DNA of 64,000 nucleotides from Nocardia flavorosea. GTDB lineage: Bacteria; Actinomycetota; Actinomycetes; Mycobacteriales; Mycobacteriaceae. The notes under the pieces were generated by a model. It was not told the DNA's origin. It saw only the letters and a program-made list of their open reading frames with translations, and made no database searches. The translations under genes and the position numbers were made by a program. The stretch is from NCBI RefSeq assembly GCF_015477805.1, contig NZ_JADLQL010000003.1:186001-250000 (forward strand), written 5' to 3'. Within the stretch, counting starts at the first letter, position 1. Each line of letters opens with the position of its first letter. This document shows, in pieces, positions 19,126-27,129 of this stretch.

Positions 19126-19461
19126 TCAGGGAAGAACCTGGGGAACGACGTCGGGATTCATCGCACCGACCAGCGCGCCGATCAGTCCACCGAGAATCGG
19201 CCCACCGGAACCGGTGGCCGATCCGACCGCCGAGCCGATCCCGGCTCCCAACGCAGCACCGTTCAGCACTGGGTCGGGGTACTGGGCGTTCGGGTTCGTT
19301 GTGACGTCCTGCGGGTCCTCCAGCGGAAGACCGGCGACCGGGGTAGCCCGCGTTTCGGTCATCGACCCGGTGCCGGCGGACGCACCTCCGGCGACGACGG
19401 TGGTGGCGATCAGCGGCAGCGCCGAGACGACGACGGCCCTGACGACTTTCTTCGAGATCAT
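19126..19461 (-). CDS. Secreted glycine-zipper protein
   Basis: The 111-residue precursor starts at ATG 19461 with AAAGG six bases upstream. It has a clear signal peptide (MISKKVVRAVVVSALPLIAT, cleavage probably after ASA). The mature part ends in a Gly-rich hydrophobic stretch with glycine-zipper spacing (GAALGAGIGSAVGSATG, then GGLIGALVGA) likely to insert into or pack within a membrane. No characterised homologue is recognised. It lies inside the repeat-flanked segment next to the Fic gene but on the opposite strand. Confidence 0.75.
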   Translation of the reverse strand: MISKKVVRAVVVSALPLIATTVVAGGASAGTGSMTETRATPVAGLPLEDPQDVTTNPNAQYPDPVLNGAALGAGIGSAVGSATGSGGPILGGLIGALVGAMNPDVVPQVLP

Positions 19462-19691
19462 TGTTCGCCTTTCGAACGAGTTGCGAATCAGCCGAAGAGT
19501 ATCCGTCAACACAGCAATTACCACCGCTGGCAAGGCGCGGGTGCGGCGCCGCGCGGAGATGTGATCCAGTCCAAATGGGGCAACCTCGTCTGAAGACGGC
19601 CTCTGCTTCAGTGCGGCCATCTTCGCGTTTTCCGGAAAGATCAGTTGTATTTCGGCCTCTGAAACCGCTCGAAATGTAACTGAACCGCCAG

Positions 19692-19697
19692 TAGAGT
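19692..19697 (+). promoter_or_regulatory. -10 hexamer TAGAGT of a leaderless fic promoter
   Basis: TAGAGT ends exactly 6 nt before the GTG at 19704 and no Shine-Dalgarno is present. Confidence 0.65.
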
Positions 19698-19703
19698 GAG
19701 ATT

Positions 19704-20885
19704 GTGCGGCTCGAAATATTCACAGACAGCCCTATGGGTGTGCTTGTCCCGATCAGCGGAACTGATCCGCGGTGGGGTGAGTGGTCGCATGTTGCCTATG
19801 TGCCGAACCCGCTTCCGGACCGGACGCCCGTGCTCGGCGTTCGGACTTTCAATGCTGTCGCCAACGCCCGGGCGGCGCTGGCCGCACTCGATGCTTCGGC
19901 GCGTCAGCTCCCAAACCCGGCTCTGCTGCGGCAGCCGACGCTCCGGCAAGAGGCACAGAGCACCTCCGCGCTGGAAGGAACCTATGCGCCGCTGGAGGAA
20001 GTTCTCGGAGTGGATACCGATGAGCAACCCGCAGACGCGGCTATGCGCGAGGTGTTCAACTACGTCATCGCTGCTGATCAGGCTTTTCAGTGGATCGGTG
20101 AAGGCCGGGCGCTCACCGTGGGGATGCTCGAGTCACTCCAAGGCACCTTGGTGGAGGGAACACCTGCCGACACCGGCCAAGCCGGCCGGATCCGCACCTC
20201 CCAGGTGGTCATCGGGAGCCACCGTGGCGCACGCGTGCACGACGCCCGCTTCATCCCTCCGCCGCCCGGAATCGATCTGGAAGCCCAGGTTCGCGACTTG
20301 GTCGATTGGGTGATGCGCCCCAACGACGACATCGACCCGTTGGTCATGGCAGGTATGGCGCACTATCAGTTCGAGACCTTGCACCCGTTCAATGACGGTA
20401 ACGGCCGGATCGGACGCCTGCTCATCGTTCTCCAGCTGCACCGGTCCGGAGTTCTATCGGAACCGACCCTCACCGTGTCGCCGTGGTTCGAGGCCAGGCG
20501 GGCCGAGTACTACGACAAGCTCCTGGCAGTCAGCGCGCAAGGCGATTGGGACGGCTGGATCCGGTTCTTCGCCGAGGGAGTCGCGTCGGCGGCGAACGCC
20601 ACCGCTGCTCAACTCATAGATCTGATCCGGATCCAACACGACTTGAAATGCCGACTGCGCGCAGCCGGTTTCCGGGCGGAGAACGCCATGCGGTTGATCG
20701 ATTACGCACTCGAGCAGCCGATCTTTACCGTCCGCAACGTGCAACGGCATCTCGGCGTGACCTACAACAGGGCCAACAGACTTGTCGGGCAGCTCACCGA
20801 CATGGGCATTCTTCTCCAGCACGGAGAAACGACCTACGGCCGACGTTTCACCGCCCCCGAAGTGCTCGCTGTCCTGCTGCGCTGA
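19704..20885 (+). CDS. Fic-domain AMP-transferase-type protein with internal inhibitory helix
   Basis: The 393-residue protein carries an intact Fic motif, HPFNDGNGRIGR, with catalytic His227. An N-terminal inhibitory helix motif [S/T]xxxE[G/N] is present as Thr87-xxx-Glu91-Gly92 (TSALEG), so it is a class II, self-inhibited Fic. A C-terminal winged-helix-like region follows (VRNVQRHLGVTYNRANRLVG). The family usually transfers AMP from ATP to a protein hydroxyl; the target is unknown. The start is a leaderless GTG. Base composition is somewhat lower in GC than neighbouring core genes. The direct repeat lies 22 bp after the stop. Confidence 0.92.
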   Translation: MRLEIFTDSPMGVLVPISGTDPRWGEWSHVAYVPNPLPDRTPVLGVRTFNAVANARAALAALDASARQLPNPALLRQPTLRQEAQSTSALEGTYAPLEEVLGVDTDEQPADAAMREVFNYVIAADQAFQWIGEGRALTVGMLESLQGTLVEGTPADTGQAGRIRTSQVVIGSHRGARVHDARFIPPPPGIDLEAQVRDLVDWVMRPNDDIDPLVMAGMAHYQFETLHPFNDGNGRIGRLLIVLQLHRSGVLSEPTLTVSPWFEARRAEYYDKLLAVSAQGDWDGWIRFFAEGVASAANATAAQLIDLIRIQHDLKCRLRAAGFRAENAMRLIDYALEQPIFTVRNVQRHLGVTYNRANRLVGQLTDMGILLQHGETTYGRRFTAPEVLAVLLR

Positions 20886-20907
20886 GGCTCTGTTGTAGTT
20901 CGGTTAC

Positions 20908-20934
20908 ACGTCGAGATCCTGCGCCTGCTGAACT
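20908..20934 (+). repeat. 27-bp direct repeat, right copy (junction with truncated vapC)
   Basis: It matches 18949-18975 except for one base. The vapC-like reading frame begins at position 20930 inside this copy. Confidence 0.9.
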
Positions 20935-21243
20935 GCGGCTCGCCGTCTGCGAAATGATCGCCCTCGAACTGCTCTACTCGGCCCGTAACAGCAGCGACTA
21001 CCTGCGCCCCGGTACCGCCCTGGAAGCCTTGCCCTGGGCCAGCTACCGACGGCGCGGGCGATGAAAATAGCTCCCGACGTCCAACGGCAACTCGCTCGAC
21101 GCGGGCAACACTGCCGCCCGCTACCGGACCTCATCATCGCCGCCACCGCCGAGCTCACAGGACTCACCGTCTTGCACTACGACCGCGATTTCGACCTCAT
21201 CGGCGATCTCACCGGCCGGCCGACGGAATGGACCCTGCCCCTG
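20930..21243 (+). pseudogene. Truncated and frameshifted VapC-type PIN-domain toxin gene
   Basis: The first frame reads [20 protein letters not shown] to a stop at 21064. The rest continues in another frame as [20 protein letters not shown], then [20 protein letters not shown] and TGRPTEW. These are the middle and C-terminal parts of an actinobacterial VapC RNase, including the acidic YDRDFD motif. The N-terminal catalytic Asp segment is missing because the gene is cut at the 27-bp repeat, and some sequence is lost at the frameshift near 21040-21060. No VapB antitoxin gene is present. It is non-functional. Confidence 0.8.
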
Positions 21244-21321
21244 CGGGGCGGCGGGCTGAACGGGTCGAGAGCTTCCGGTGGAACGTACTGTTTGTCGCGG
21301 ATGATCCCGATATCCGGCCTG

Positions 21322-22557
21322 TCAGGCTGCGGGCATGAGCCCGGCCCGATCGCACAGTTCGGCGACCTCGGTGCGCATTCCCGACGGTGGTTTCTCCCGC
21401 AGCGAGTGCAGCATCTGCCGGGCATACCCGTTGTAGCGGATCGTTTCCGAAGCGGTTCGCGCCGACTTGTCCAGGAGTGCCAGGGTGGCAACGCGTTCGC
21501 CGCGCTGGAAATAGGCGCGGGCGACCTCGATGAAATGCCTGCTCCGGCGAGGGATCGAGGTTATCGCGTCGGCATCGAACGAGCGCGCCGACTGGATCGC
21601 TTCGCCCGAGCGCCGCAGCTCGACTCCCAGCGTCGTTGCCTGCGCCGTCATCACCGGGATGGAGAACGACGTCTGCACATGCCGATACTCCGGGCCGAGC
21701 GCCTGCGCGATTGCGTCCGCTTTTTCCCAGTATGCCCAGGCATCGCCGTGCCGCCCGCGGCGAGCATGGACGTAGGCGACCTCCGCGTGCAGCGCACCGT
21801 GGATTCCGCGCCAGTCATCCGGTGTCCGGTCGCGGTCGAGGTAAGGGGTCAGCCGCTCGGCCGCAGACCGCGCCAGCGCGATCGCCTCCTCCCATCGCCC
21901 GGAATCCCGCAATGCCTGGGTCATCGCCCACGCCCCGCATGCGATCACATATGGGTCATCGGCCGCGCAGCCTTCGGAGAGGGCGCGGTCGGCCACCAGC
22001 CAGACCAATTCCGGGGCCGGTTGGTACGCAACGTAGAAGTCCGCCAGCTGATAGACCCCGGCCAGTACACGCCTTGCCTGCCGGAGGTTGTCTCCGCCCG
22101 ACCGTACTGCCCCCTGCGCATCCTTGATCAGGCCCGGAAGCAGCGCGCCGAGTTGAGTGCGGTGATCCGGGCTGGCGTGACGCACCGCCCATGCTTGCCG
22201 CAGCCTCTCTTCGAGATGCCGGATATTCACCGCGGACGACGGCAGTGCAAGGTGATAATCGGTCAAGGCCGTTTGCACATCGGTCAACGCAGCGTGCTGT
22301 TCACCGGCGAACACGGATACCGGAATCGCATGGCCGTTTCCGGTGAGTTCGGCGAGATCCTTCAGCTCGAGCGCACGCGCGATACGCAGCAACATCGGAA
22401 GCCGTGGCGGCTGTAGACGGCCGTTCTCAACAGCCTTGAGCCATTCGGCAGATCGGCCCACCAAACCGGCCAGCACAGGACGGGACATACCCGCCCGCTC
22501 ACGCAGCTTCTTGATTCGAGCACCGATAGGTGCTTCATCACCGGAATTGATCGCCAC
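21322..22557 (-). CDS. XRE-family helix-turn-helix regulator with TPR-like domain
   Basis: The 411-residue protein has an N-terminal XRE helix-turn-helix (about 10-65, [20 protein letters not shown] and [10 protein letters not shown]). A long alpha-helical, Trp/Ala/Arg-rich region resembles tetratricopeptide repeats ([36 protein letters not shown]). Such proteins are abundant in Nocardia and Streptomyces and often face small partner genes, as here. The GTG at 22557 has AAAGGGG six bases upstream. It may control the divergent small genes at 22727-23295; a peptide or small-molecule ligand is possible but unproven. Confidence 0.88.
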   Translation of the reverse strand: MAINSGDEAPIGARIKKLRERAGMSRPVLAGLVGRSAEWLKAVENGRLQPPRLPMLLRIARALELKDLAELTGNGHAIPVSVFAGEQHAALTDVQTALTDYHLALPSSAVNIRHLEERLRQAWAVRHASPDHRTQLGALLPGLIKDAQGAVRSGGDNLRQARRVLAGVYQLADFYVAYQPAPELVWLVADRALSEGCAADDPYVIACGAWAMTQALRDSGRWEEAIALARSAAERLTPYLDRDRTPDDWRGIHGALHAEVAYVHARRGRHGDAWAYWEKADAIAQALGPEYRHVQTSFSIPVMTAQATTLGVELRRSGEAIQSARSFDADAITSIPRRSRHFIEVARAYFQRGERVATLALLDKSARTASETIRYNGYARQMLHSLREKPPSGMRTEVAELCDRAGLMPAA

Positions 22558-22726
22558 CGCAGCCCCTTTCGCTGGTGATCCTGTCTCCCAGCGTAAGCGG
22601 TGCGAGGTACAAACCGTACCCCGTCAGCGATTTCGGGATTCCTACCGTTGTGCAGCCTCTCCACAGAACCGGCTTCATCGAGAGCAGGCGCGGTGAACAC
22701 ACATCGACTACGACATGAGGTCCCCT

Positions 22727-23020
22727 ATGCGTCAGGAGATACCGGCCCTGCCCGTCCGGGCCCCGAACAACCTCGCCATGGCTGCGGCAGTGCGGCTTTG
22801 GCAGACGGGTAGGAAATGGGTTGCCGACGATCCGGCGGTGCTGCGCCGGCTCGTGGACGGATTACGGGCGCTACCTGCCGAACAGCCCACTCCGCACTGC
22901 TTGTCGCGGGAGCCGATTCGCGGGTATGCGCACGCCCATCAGGTGATGGATGTTCATGCCGCGCATCGCTGCCCGCGTTATGCGGTGGCGGCGGCATATG
23001 CTGCGGCGGCGCGCCGGTGA
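22727..23020 (+). CDS. Small protein of unknown function divergent from XRE regulator
   Basis: The 97-residue soluble protein has a helical N-terminal half and a Cys/His-containing end (PHCLSREPIRGYAHAHQVMD, then HAAHRCPRYAVAAAY). ATG 22727 is chosen because GAGG lies six bases upstream; ATG 22715 is an alternative. Its stop overlaps the next start (GTGA), so the two genes are coupled. The spaced Cys and His residues might bind metal. The arrangement, an XRE regulator facing a small Cys/His protein, suggests a regulated pair. The function is unknown. Confidence 0.7.
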   Translation: MRQEIPALPVRAPNNLAMAAAVRLWQTGRKWVADDPAVLRRLVDGLRALPAEQPTPHCLSREPIRGYAHAHQVMDVHAAHRCPRYAVAAAYAAAARR

Positions 23021-23295
23021 CCGCGCTGCGGCGGGCGGTCGTGGTCTGCCGGATCGGTTGCGACAGTGGCGAGATTGCAAGACTTGCGCAGGTCCATGGC
23101 CTCCGTGTGGTGCATACGGTCTACACGGATACCGGCCCCGAGCTCGCGGCGCGGATTGCCGTCCAGCACGCACTCGACCATGCCGCCGAGGTGGTGCTGA
23201 TTCCGTATCTGACCGGACGGGAGGTCCGGGAAGCACCGGTGTGGCAGGCGATCACCTGGATCGCGGACCTGGTGACTTCGACCGGTGCCCGCTAG
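23017..23295 (+). CDS. Small protein with resolvase-like alpha/beta topology, function unknown
   Basis: The 92-residue product begins with a buried strand (LRRAVVVCRIGCDSGEIARL). It continues HGLRVVHTVYTDTGPELAAR and EVVLIPYLTGREV, an alternating beta-alpha pattern that loosely recalls the N-terminal fold of serine resolvases. No catalytic Ser-Arg context is visible and there is no DNA-binding domain. The GTG at 23017 overlaps the preceding TGA by 4 nt. It is probably co-expressed with the previous gene under the XRE regulator. Family assignment is weak. Confidence 0.65.
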   Translation: MTALRRAVVVCRIGCDSGEIARLAQVHGLRVVHTVYTDTGPELAARIAVQHALDHAAEVVLIPYLTGREVREAPVWQAITWIADLVTSTGAR

Positions 23296-23339
23296 AAAAC
23301 CGGTTGTTCACGCCGGACGAAATACACAGGGTGTAGGCC

Positions 23340-23864
23340 ATGGACTTGGACTGGAACGCGGAGATACGAGCGCAGCTGGAAACGCATTGGGCCAGGCAAC
23401 TGCGCACCAGGCTCGACGGGCTCACCGACGAGGAATATTTCTGGGAGCCGGTGCCGGGTATGTGGTCGGTTCGCCCGGCAGCCGGCGGGTTCGTCTGCGA
23501 TTTCGCGATACCGCCGCCCGAGCCGGCTCCCGTGACAACCATCGGGTGGCGGCTCGGGCATGTGATCGTTGTGCTGGAGGCGGGGCTGGAACGGTTCGGC
23601 CATCCGCCCGTCGATTTTGCCTCGTTCCGCTACGCCGGGACAGCGGCGGCGGCGTTGGAACAGCTCGACGCTGCCTACCAGGCGTGGGTCGGCGGTATCG
23701 CCGGCCTCGGTGTCGCCGGGCTGGCGGAACCGGCGGGACCGCCGGGCAGCATGCTCGCCGACTGGTCCACTGCGGGGATCGTGCTGCACATGCGGCGCGA
23801 TCTGCTGCACCACGGTGCGGAGATTGCGCTGCTACGGGATCTCTATCGAGCCGGTCTCCGCTGA
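23340..23864 (+). CDS. DinB-superfamily protein
   Basis: The 174-residue protein has the four-helix DinB/YfiT pattern: WNAEIRAQLETHWARQLRTR, then YFWEPVPGMWSVRP, TIGWRLGHVIVVLEAG and STAGIVLHMRRDLLHHGAEI. The metal-binding His residues are plausible within GHV and HHGAE. Family members are often thiol-dependent, metal-binding enzymes, some using mycothiol; no substrate can be named. The name recalls DNA damage but does not imply a DNA repair role. It lies 44 bp after the small coupled genes and may belong to the same transcript. A strong terminator follows. Confidence 0.82.
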   Translation: MDLDWNAEIRAQLETHWARQLRTRLDGLTDEEYFWEPVPGMWSVRPAAGGFVCDFAIPPPEPAPVTTIGWRLGHVIVVLEAGLERFGHPPVDFASFRYAGTAAAALEQLDAAYQAWVGGIAGLGVAGLAEPAGPPGSMLADWSTAGIVLHMRRDLLHHGAEIALLRDLYRAGLR

Positions 23865-23945
23865 CAATCGGTTACCGGGCCCCGCACCGCCGATCGACGG
23901 TGACAACTCTCCGCTGCCGGCGCCGGTCCTGTTGGCGTGTGCACA

Positions 23946-23988
23946 AGTAAGGCCCGGTACGGAATTGGGTTCCCTACCGGGCCTTACT
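23946..23988. terminator. 14-bp perfect stem-loop between convergent genes
   Basis: Arms 23946-23959 and 23975-23988 pair perfectly around a 15-nt loop. It lies between the DinB gene (+) and the thiolase gene (-). Confidence 0.8.
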
Positions 23989-24062
23989 CATGAATACATT
24001 TCTCGGCGCAACCGACAGGAGCGCGACACCTGGGACTTCCCGCTCCGCCGGAAGCGGTGCAA

Positions 24063-25280
24063 TCAGCTCAGGCGTTCGATGATCATCGCCATACCCTGAC
24101 CGCCACCGACGCACATGGTCTCCAGACCGAACTGCTTATCGTGGGTCTGCAGGTTGTTGATGAGCGTGGCGGTGATGCGGGCACCGGTCATACCGAACGG
24201 GTGGCCGAGGGCGATGGCGCCGCCGGAGACGTTCAGTTTGTCCTCGTCCATGCCCAGTTCCCGGGCCGAACCCAGGACCTGCACGGCGAACGCCTCGTTG
24301 ATTTCGTAGAGGTCGATATCGCCGATGGTCTTACCGGCCAGCTTCAGCGCCTTGCGCACCGCTTCGATCGGGCCCAGGCCCATGATCTCCGGCGACAGGC
24401 CCGAGACGCCGGTGGAGACGATACGGGCCAGCGGGGTCAGGCCCAGCTCCTTGGCCTTGGTATCGCTCATGACCACCAGCGCGGCGGCGCCGTCGTTGAG
24501 CGGGCAGGCGTTACCGGCGGTTACCGTGCCGTCCGGCCGGAACACCGGCTTGAGCTGCGAGATCTTCTCGTAGGAGGTGCCGGGGCGGGGGCCGTCGTCA
24601 GTGGAGACGACGGTGCCGTCGGGCAGGGTCACCGGGGTGATCTCGCGTTCGAAGAAGCCGGATTTGATGGCTTCTTCGGCACGGTTCTGCGACCGCACAC
24701 CCCAGTGGTCCTGGTCTTCCCGGGAGATACCGGTGAACGAGGCGACGTTCTCCGCGGTCTGGCCCATGGCGATGTAGATATCGGGCAGGTCGCCCTTTTC
24801 CCGCGGGTCCTGCCAGCCGGCGCCGCCCTGGGCGCGGGTGGCGGTGCGCTCCTCGGCGGCGGCGTACAGCGGGTTGTGGGTATCGGGCCAGCCGTCGGCG
24901 GTGCCCTTCGGGAAGCGGGACACGGTTTCCACACCGGCGGAGATGAACGCGTGACCCTCACCGGCCTTGATCGCGTGGAACGCCATCCGGGTGGTCTGTA
25001 GCGACGAGGAACAGTACCGGTTCACGGTGGTGCCGGGCATGTAGTCGTAACCCAGCTGGGTGGCGACGGTTTTGGCGATATTGAAACCCGCTTCACCGGC
25101 GGGCTGGCCGCAGCCGAGCATCAGGTCGTCGATATCGGCGGGGGAGAGGGCGGGAACCTTGTCCAGCGCGGCGCGCACCATCTGGGCGGCGAGGTCGTCG
25201 GGCCGCATGCTCACCAGCGACCCCTTGTTGGCGCGTCCGATAGGCGAGCGAGCAACGGAAACGATGACGGCCTCTGGCAT
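24063..25280 (-). CDS. Acetyl-CoA C-acyltransferase (thiolase, FadA3-like)
   Basis: The 405-residue thiolase has acylation Cys90 (NRYCSSSLQTT), His360 (ALGHPFGMTGAR) and the proton-transfer Cys390 (CVGGGQGMA), the complete thiolase triad. It cleaves 3-ketoacyl-CoA in beta-oxidation or condenses two acetyl-CoA units. The direction cannot be decided from sequence. ATG 25280 has AAGGAG just upstream. It corresponds by gene order to Rv1074c (fadA3), with the SGNH hydrolase of Rv1075c type directly upstream on the same strand. Confidence 0.94.
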   Translation of the reverse strand: MPEAVIVSVARSPIGRANKGSLVSMRPDDLAAQMVRAALDKVPALSPADIDDLMLGCGQPAGEAGFNIAKTVATQLGYDYMPGTTVNRYCSSSLQTTRMAFHAIKAGEGHAFISAGVETVSRFPKGTADGWPDTHNPLYAAAEERTATRAQGGAGWQDPREKGDLPDIYIAMGQTAENVASFTGISREDQDHWGVRSQNRAEEAIKSGFFEREITPVTLPDGTVVSTDDGPRPGTSYEKISQLKPVFRPDGTVTAGNACPLNDGAAALVVMSDTKAKELGLTPLARIVSTGVSGLSPEIMGLGPIEAVRKALKLAGKTIGDIDLYEINEAFAVQVLGSARELGMDEDKLNVSGGAIALGHPFGMTGARITATLINNLQTHDKQFGLETMCVGGGQGMAMIIERLS

Positions 25281-25360
25281 GAGGACTCCTTAGTCGAGGA
25301 GTGTGCGCGATCCGAAACTGCCCCGATCACGCACACTCGCGGGGTACGATCCCTTCGAAT

Positions 25361-26233
25361 CTACGTCGCGGCGGCCCGCGGGGAAATATCCGCCGCGGCC
25401 ATATCCCGCTGACCGAGCGCGGCCAGCAGTTCCGGCAGCAGATGTGTAGCGGCCAGCGCGTAGCCCGCGGCCGAGGGATGGAACCCGTCGGCCGAGAACA
25501 ACTGTTCGGGCGCGGCCCGGAAATCCTTGCTCAGCAGATCGCCCATCGCCACGATGCGTCCGCCGGCCGCCCGGGTGGCCGCGGCCTGGGCCCGGGCCAG
25601 TTGCAGACTCCAGCGGTGCACCACGGTGCGCAGCGGTTCCGGGATGGCGGTGACACTGCCCAGGTCCGGGCAGGTGCCGACCACCACGATGCTGCCCGCG
25701 CCGTGCAACCGGCTCACCGCCGCCCCGAGCCGCTGCGCGGAGCGGCCGATGGAATGTTTCTTGGTGACATCGTTGGCGCCGACCAGGATCACCGCGGCGT
25801 CCGGCGGCGGTCCGGCCACGAACATGGCGTCCACCTGCCCGGCCAAACCTTTGGAGGTGGCGCCGGATATCGCCTTGGTGCTCAACCGGACGCGCTGCCC
25901 GGTGGCATCGGCCAGACCGTGTGCCAGCCGGACTCCGGGTACTTCGGCGGCGGTCCGGCAGCCCAGACCGGCCGCGGTCGAGTCGCCGAAGATCATCAGA
26001 TGCAGGTCGGCGTACTTTCCGGTGCGCCAGGGCTCGTGCCCGTCCGATGAGTAGATCCCGTCGGCTTCGGGCGGCTTGGAGGTATCGCGACCGATCATGC
26101 CGCGGGCGGTACCCGCCTGCGTGGTGAGCAGTCGATAGGCCGCCCACGACGCGGTGCCGGCTCCCGAACCGAACGCCACCGTAGCGGCCCCGGCCACCGC
26201 GGCCGTCCGCCATCCGATCCGAGTCTCGCCCAT
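25361..26233 (-). CDS. Exported SGNH/GDSL-type hydrolase (Rv1075c-like)
   Basis: The 290-residue protein has an N-terminal hydrophobic segment (signal anchor, about 9-33) and the SGNH blocks: Ser in MIFGDSTAAGLG, the Gly block in AISGAT, Asn in VGANDVTKK, and Asp/His in ADGFHPSAAG. It is an esterase or lipase acting at or outside the membrane. Start ATG 26233 is preceded by a perfect TATAAT (26241-26246) with a 7-nt gap, consistent with a leaderless transcript. The order thiolase, SGNH hydrolase matches M. tuberculosis. Confidence 0.9.
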   Translation of the reverse strand: MGETRIGWRTAAVAGAATVAFGSGAGTASWAAYRLLTTQAGTARGMIGRDTSKPPEADGIYSSDGHEPWRTGKYADLHLMIFGDSTAAGLGCRTAAEVPGVRLAHGLADATGQRVRLSTKAISGATSKGLAGQVDAMFVAGPPPDAAVILVGANDVTKKHSIGRSAQRLGAAVSRLHGAGSIVVVGTCPDLGSVTAIPEPLRTVVHRWSLQLARAQAAATRAAGGRIVAMGDLLSKDFRAAPEQLFSADGFHPSAAGYALAATHLLPELLAALGQRDMAAADISPRAAAT

Positions 26234-26240
26234 TGCCGCG

Positions 26241-26246
26241 ATTATA
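26241..26246 (-). promoter_or_regulatory. -10 hexamer TATAAT of the SGNH hydrolase gene
   Basis: On the minus strand TATAAT lies 7 nt before the ATG at 26233. It is the closest match to the canonical -10 in this window. Confidence 0.7.
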
Positions 26247-26458
26247 TTCGCGCACCGGCCCGAGTGCGGGTGAGTGAACTGCTGCGATATCCGCCCACCC
26301 GCATCCGAGCGTGGACCGAGGTCCGGCCGGCACTGGCGGTCGTCCCGGTCCTCCGCAGTACCGTCGAAACGGCCGGCGGGCAGCCGGGAGATGTCATCGA
26401 TCCGGCCGCTGCCGAGGTCGTCAGCGACTCACGTGCCGTTCTTTACCGTTCTTCCTCA

Positions 26459-26488
26459 CACCATCTTTCTCGCCTGAGAAAGATGGTG
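26459..26488. other. 13-bp perfect stem-loop in a gene-free stretch
   Basis: Arms 26459-26471 and 26476-26488 (CACCATCTTTCTC and its complement) enclose GCCT. It is AT-rich compared with its surroundings. It lies in the 26234-26552 gap, which holds no convincing gene; lipU sits here in M. tuberculosis and is missing. It may terminate transcription of the secreted-protein gene at 26553-27014. Confidence 0.6.
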
Positions 26489-26552
26489 ATAAAGAAACCG
26501 AGAACGTGATGAGTTCGGGCGCCCGAGACTTCCTAGCGAACGAGGGCCGGTG

Positions 26553-27014
26553 CTAGGCGGGGACTACGAAGCTGCCGTGGGCCGGGATGCTCGCGTGGTT
26601 CGTGGTCACCGTGACCTCGACCCGGCCCGGTCCGGTGTCCTGGAACAGGGAGTACTGGATGCTGCCGTAGATACCGGTCACCACATTGTTGACATAGTTG
26701 CCGGTGGCGCCGGTATCGAGATTGCGCCAGGCGACCGTGGTCAGTACCTCGCACAACGGGGCGAAGGGGTGACTACCGGAGCCCACGCCGATGACCGGGT
26801 GGGCGCGGACATTGATCACCGCCCGGCCCGGCCACTGCGGGCTGGTGTCGGCCCAGGTGCGGATGCTGGTTCCGCACAGCCCCCCGTATGCGAGGGTGGG
26901 GACGTCGGGGAAGGAGTGGGTCGCGGCGCCGGCCGGTGCTGTAGCCGCGGCGATCAGTGCCATCGCCGATCCGGCCAGAAACACGGTGGCGCCCGCGAAC
27001 TTCGGCAGCCTCAT
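26553..27014 (-). CDS. Secreted protein of unknown function
   Basis: The 153-residue precursor has a clear signal peptide (hydrophobic FLAGSAMALIAAATAPAGAA, cleavage near AGA-A). The mature domain of about 120 residues is beta-rich with two Cys (GGLCGTSI and PLCEVLT) that could form a disulphide. It contains HPVIGVGSGSHPFAP and ends NHASIPAHGSFVVPA. ATG 27014 is preceded on its strand by TAGTAT about 10 nt upstream. It lies between the Rv1075c-like gene and cbs, where mycobacteria carry lipU. No family is recognised. Confidence 0.78.
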   Translation of the reverse strand: MRLPKFAGATVFLAGSAMALIAAATAPAGAATHSFPDVPTLAYGGLCGTSIRTWADTSPQWPGRAVINVRAHPVIGVGSGSHPFAPLCEVLTTVAWRNLDTGATGNYVNNVVTGIYGSIQYSLFQDTGPGRVEVTVTTNHASIPAHGSFVVPA

Positions 27015-27129
27015 AGGTCACAGATACTAAATGCTCGGGCGTGGGGTCGCCGGATTTGCGTGAGGTGGCCGCGGTGCCGTGGCGGACCACGCCGCGGCCC
27101 CCGGCAACGCCTCTGCAACGATGGGGGGT

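Noticed and set aside
24057..25001. 314-codon plus-strand frame over the thiolase gene
   Set aside because: It is a shadow of the thiolase with His/Gly/Arg-rich composition.
26264..26509. 81-codon plus-strand frame upstream of the secreted protein
   Set aside because: It has no ribosome site or conserved motif, and the stem-loop at 26459-26488 lies inside it.
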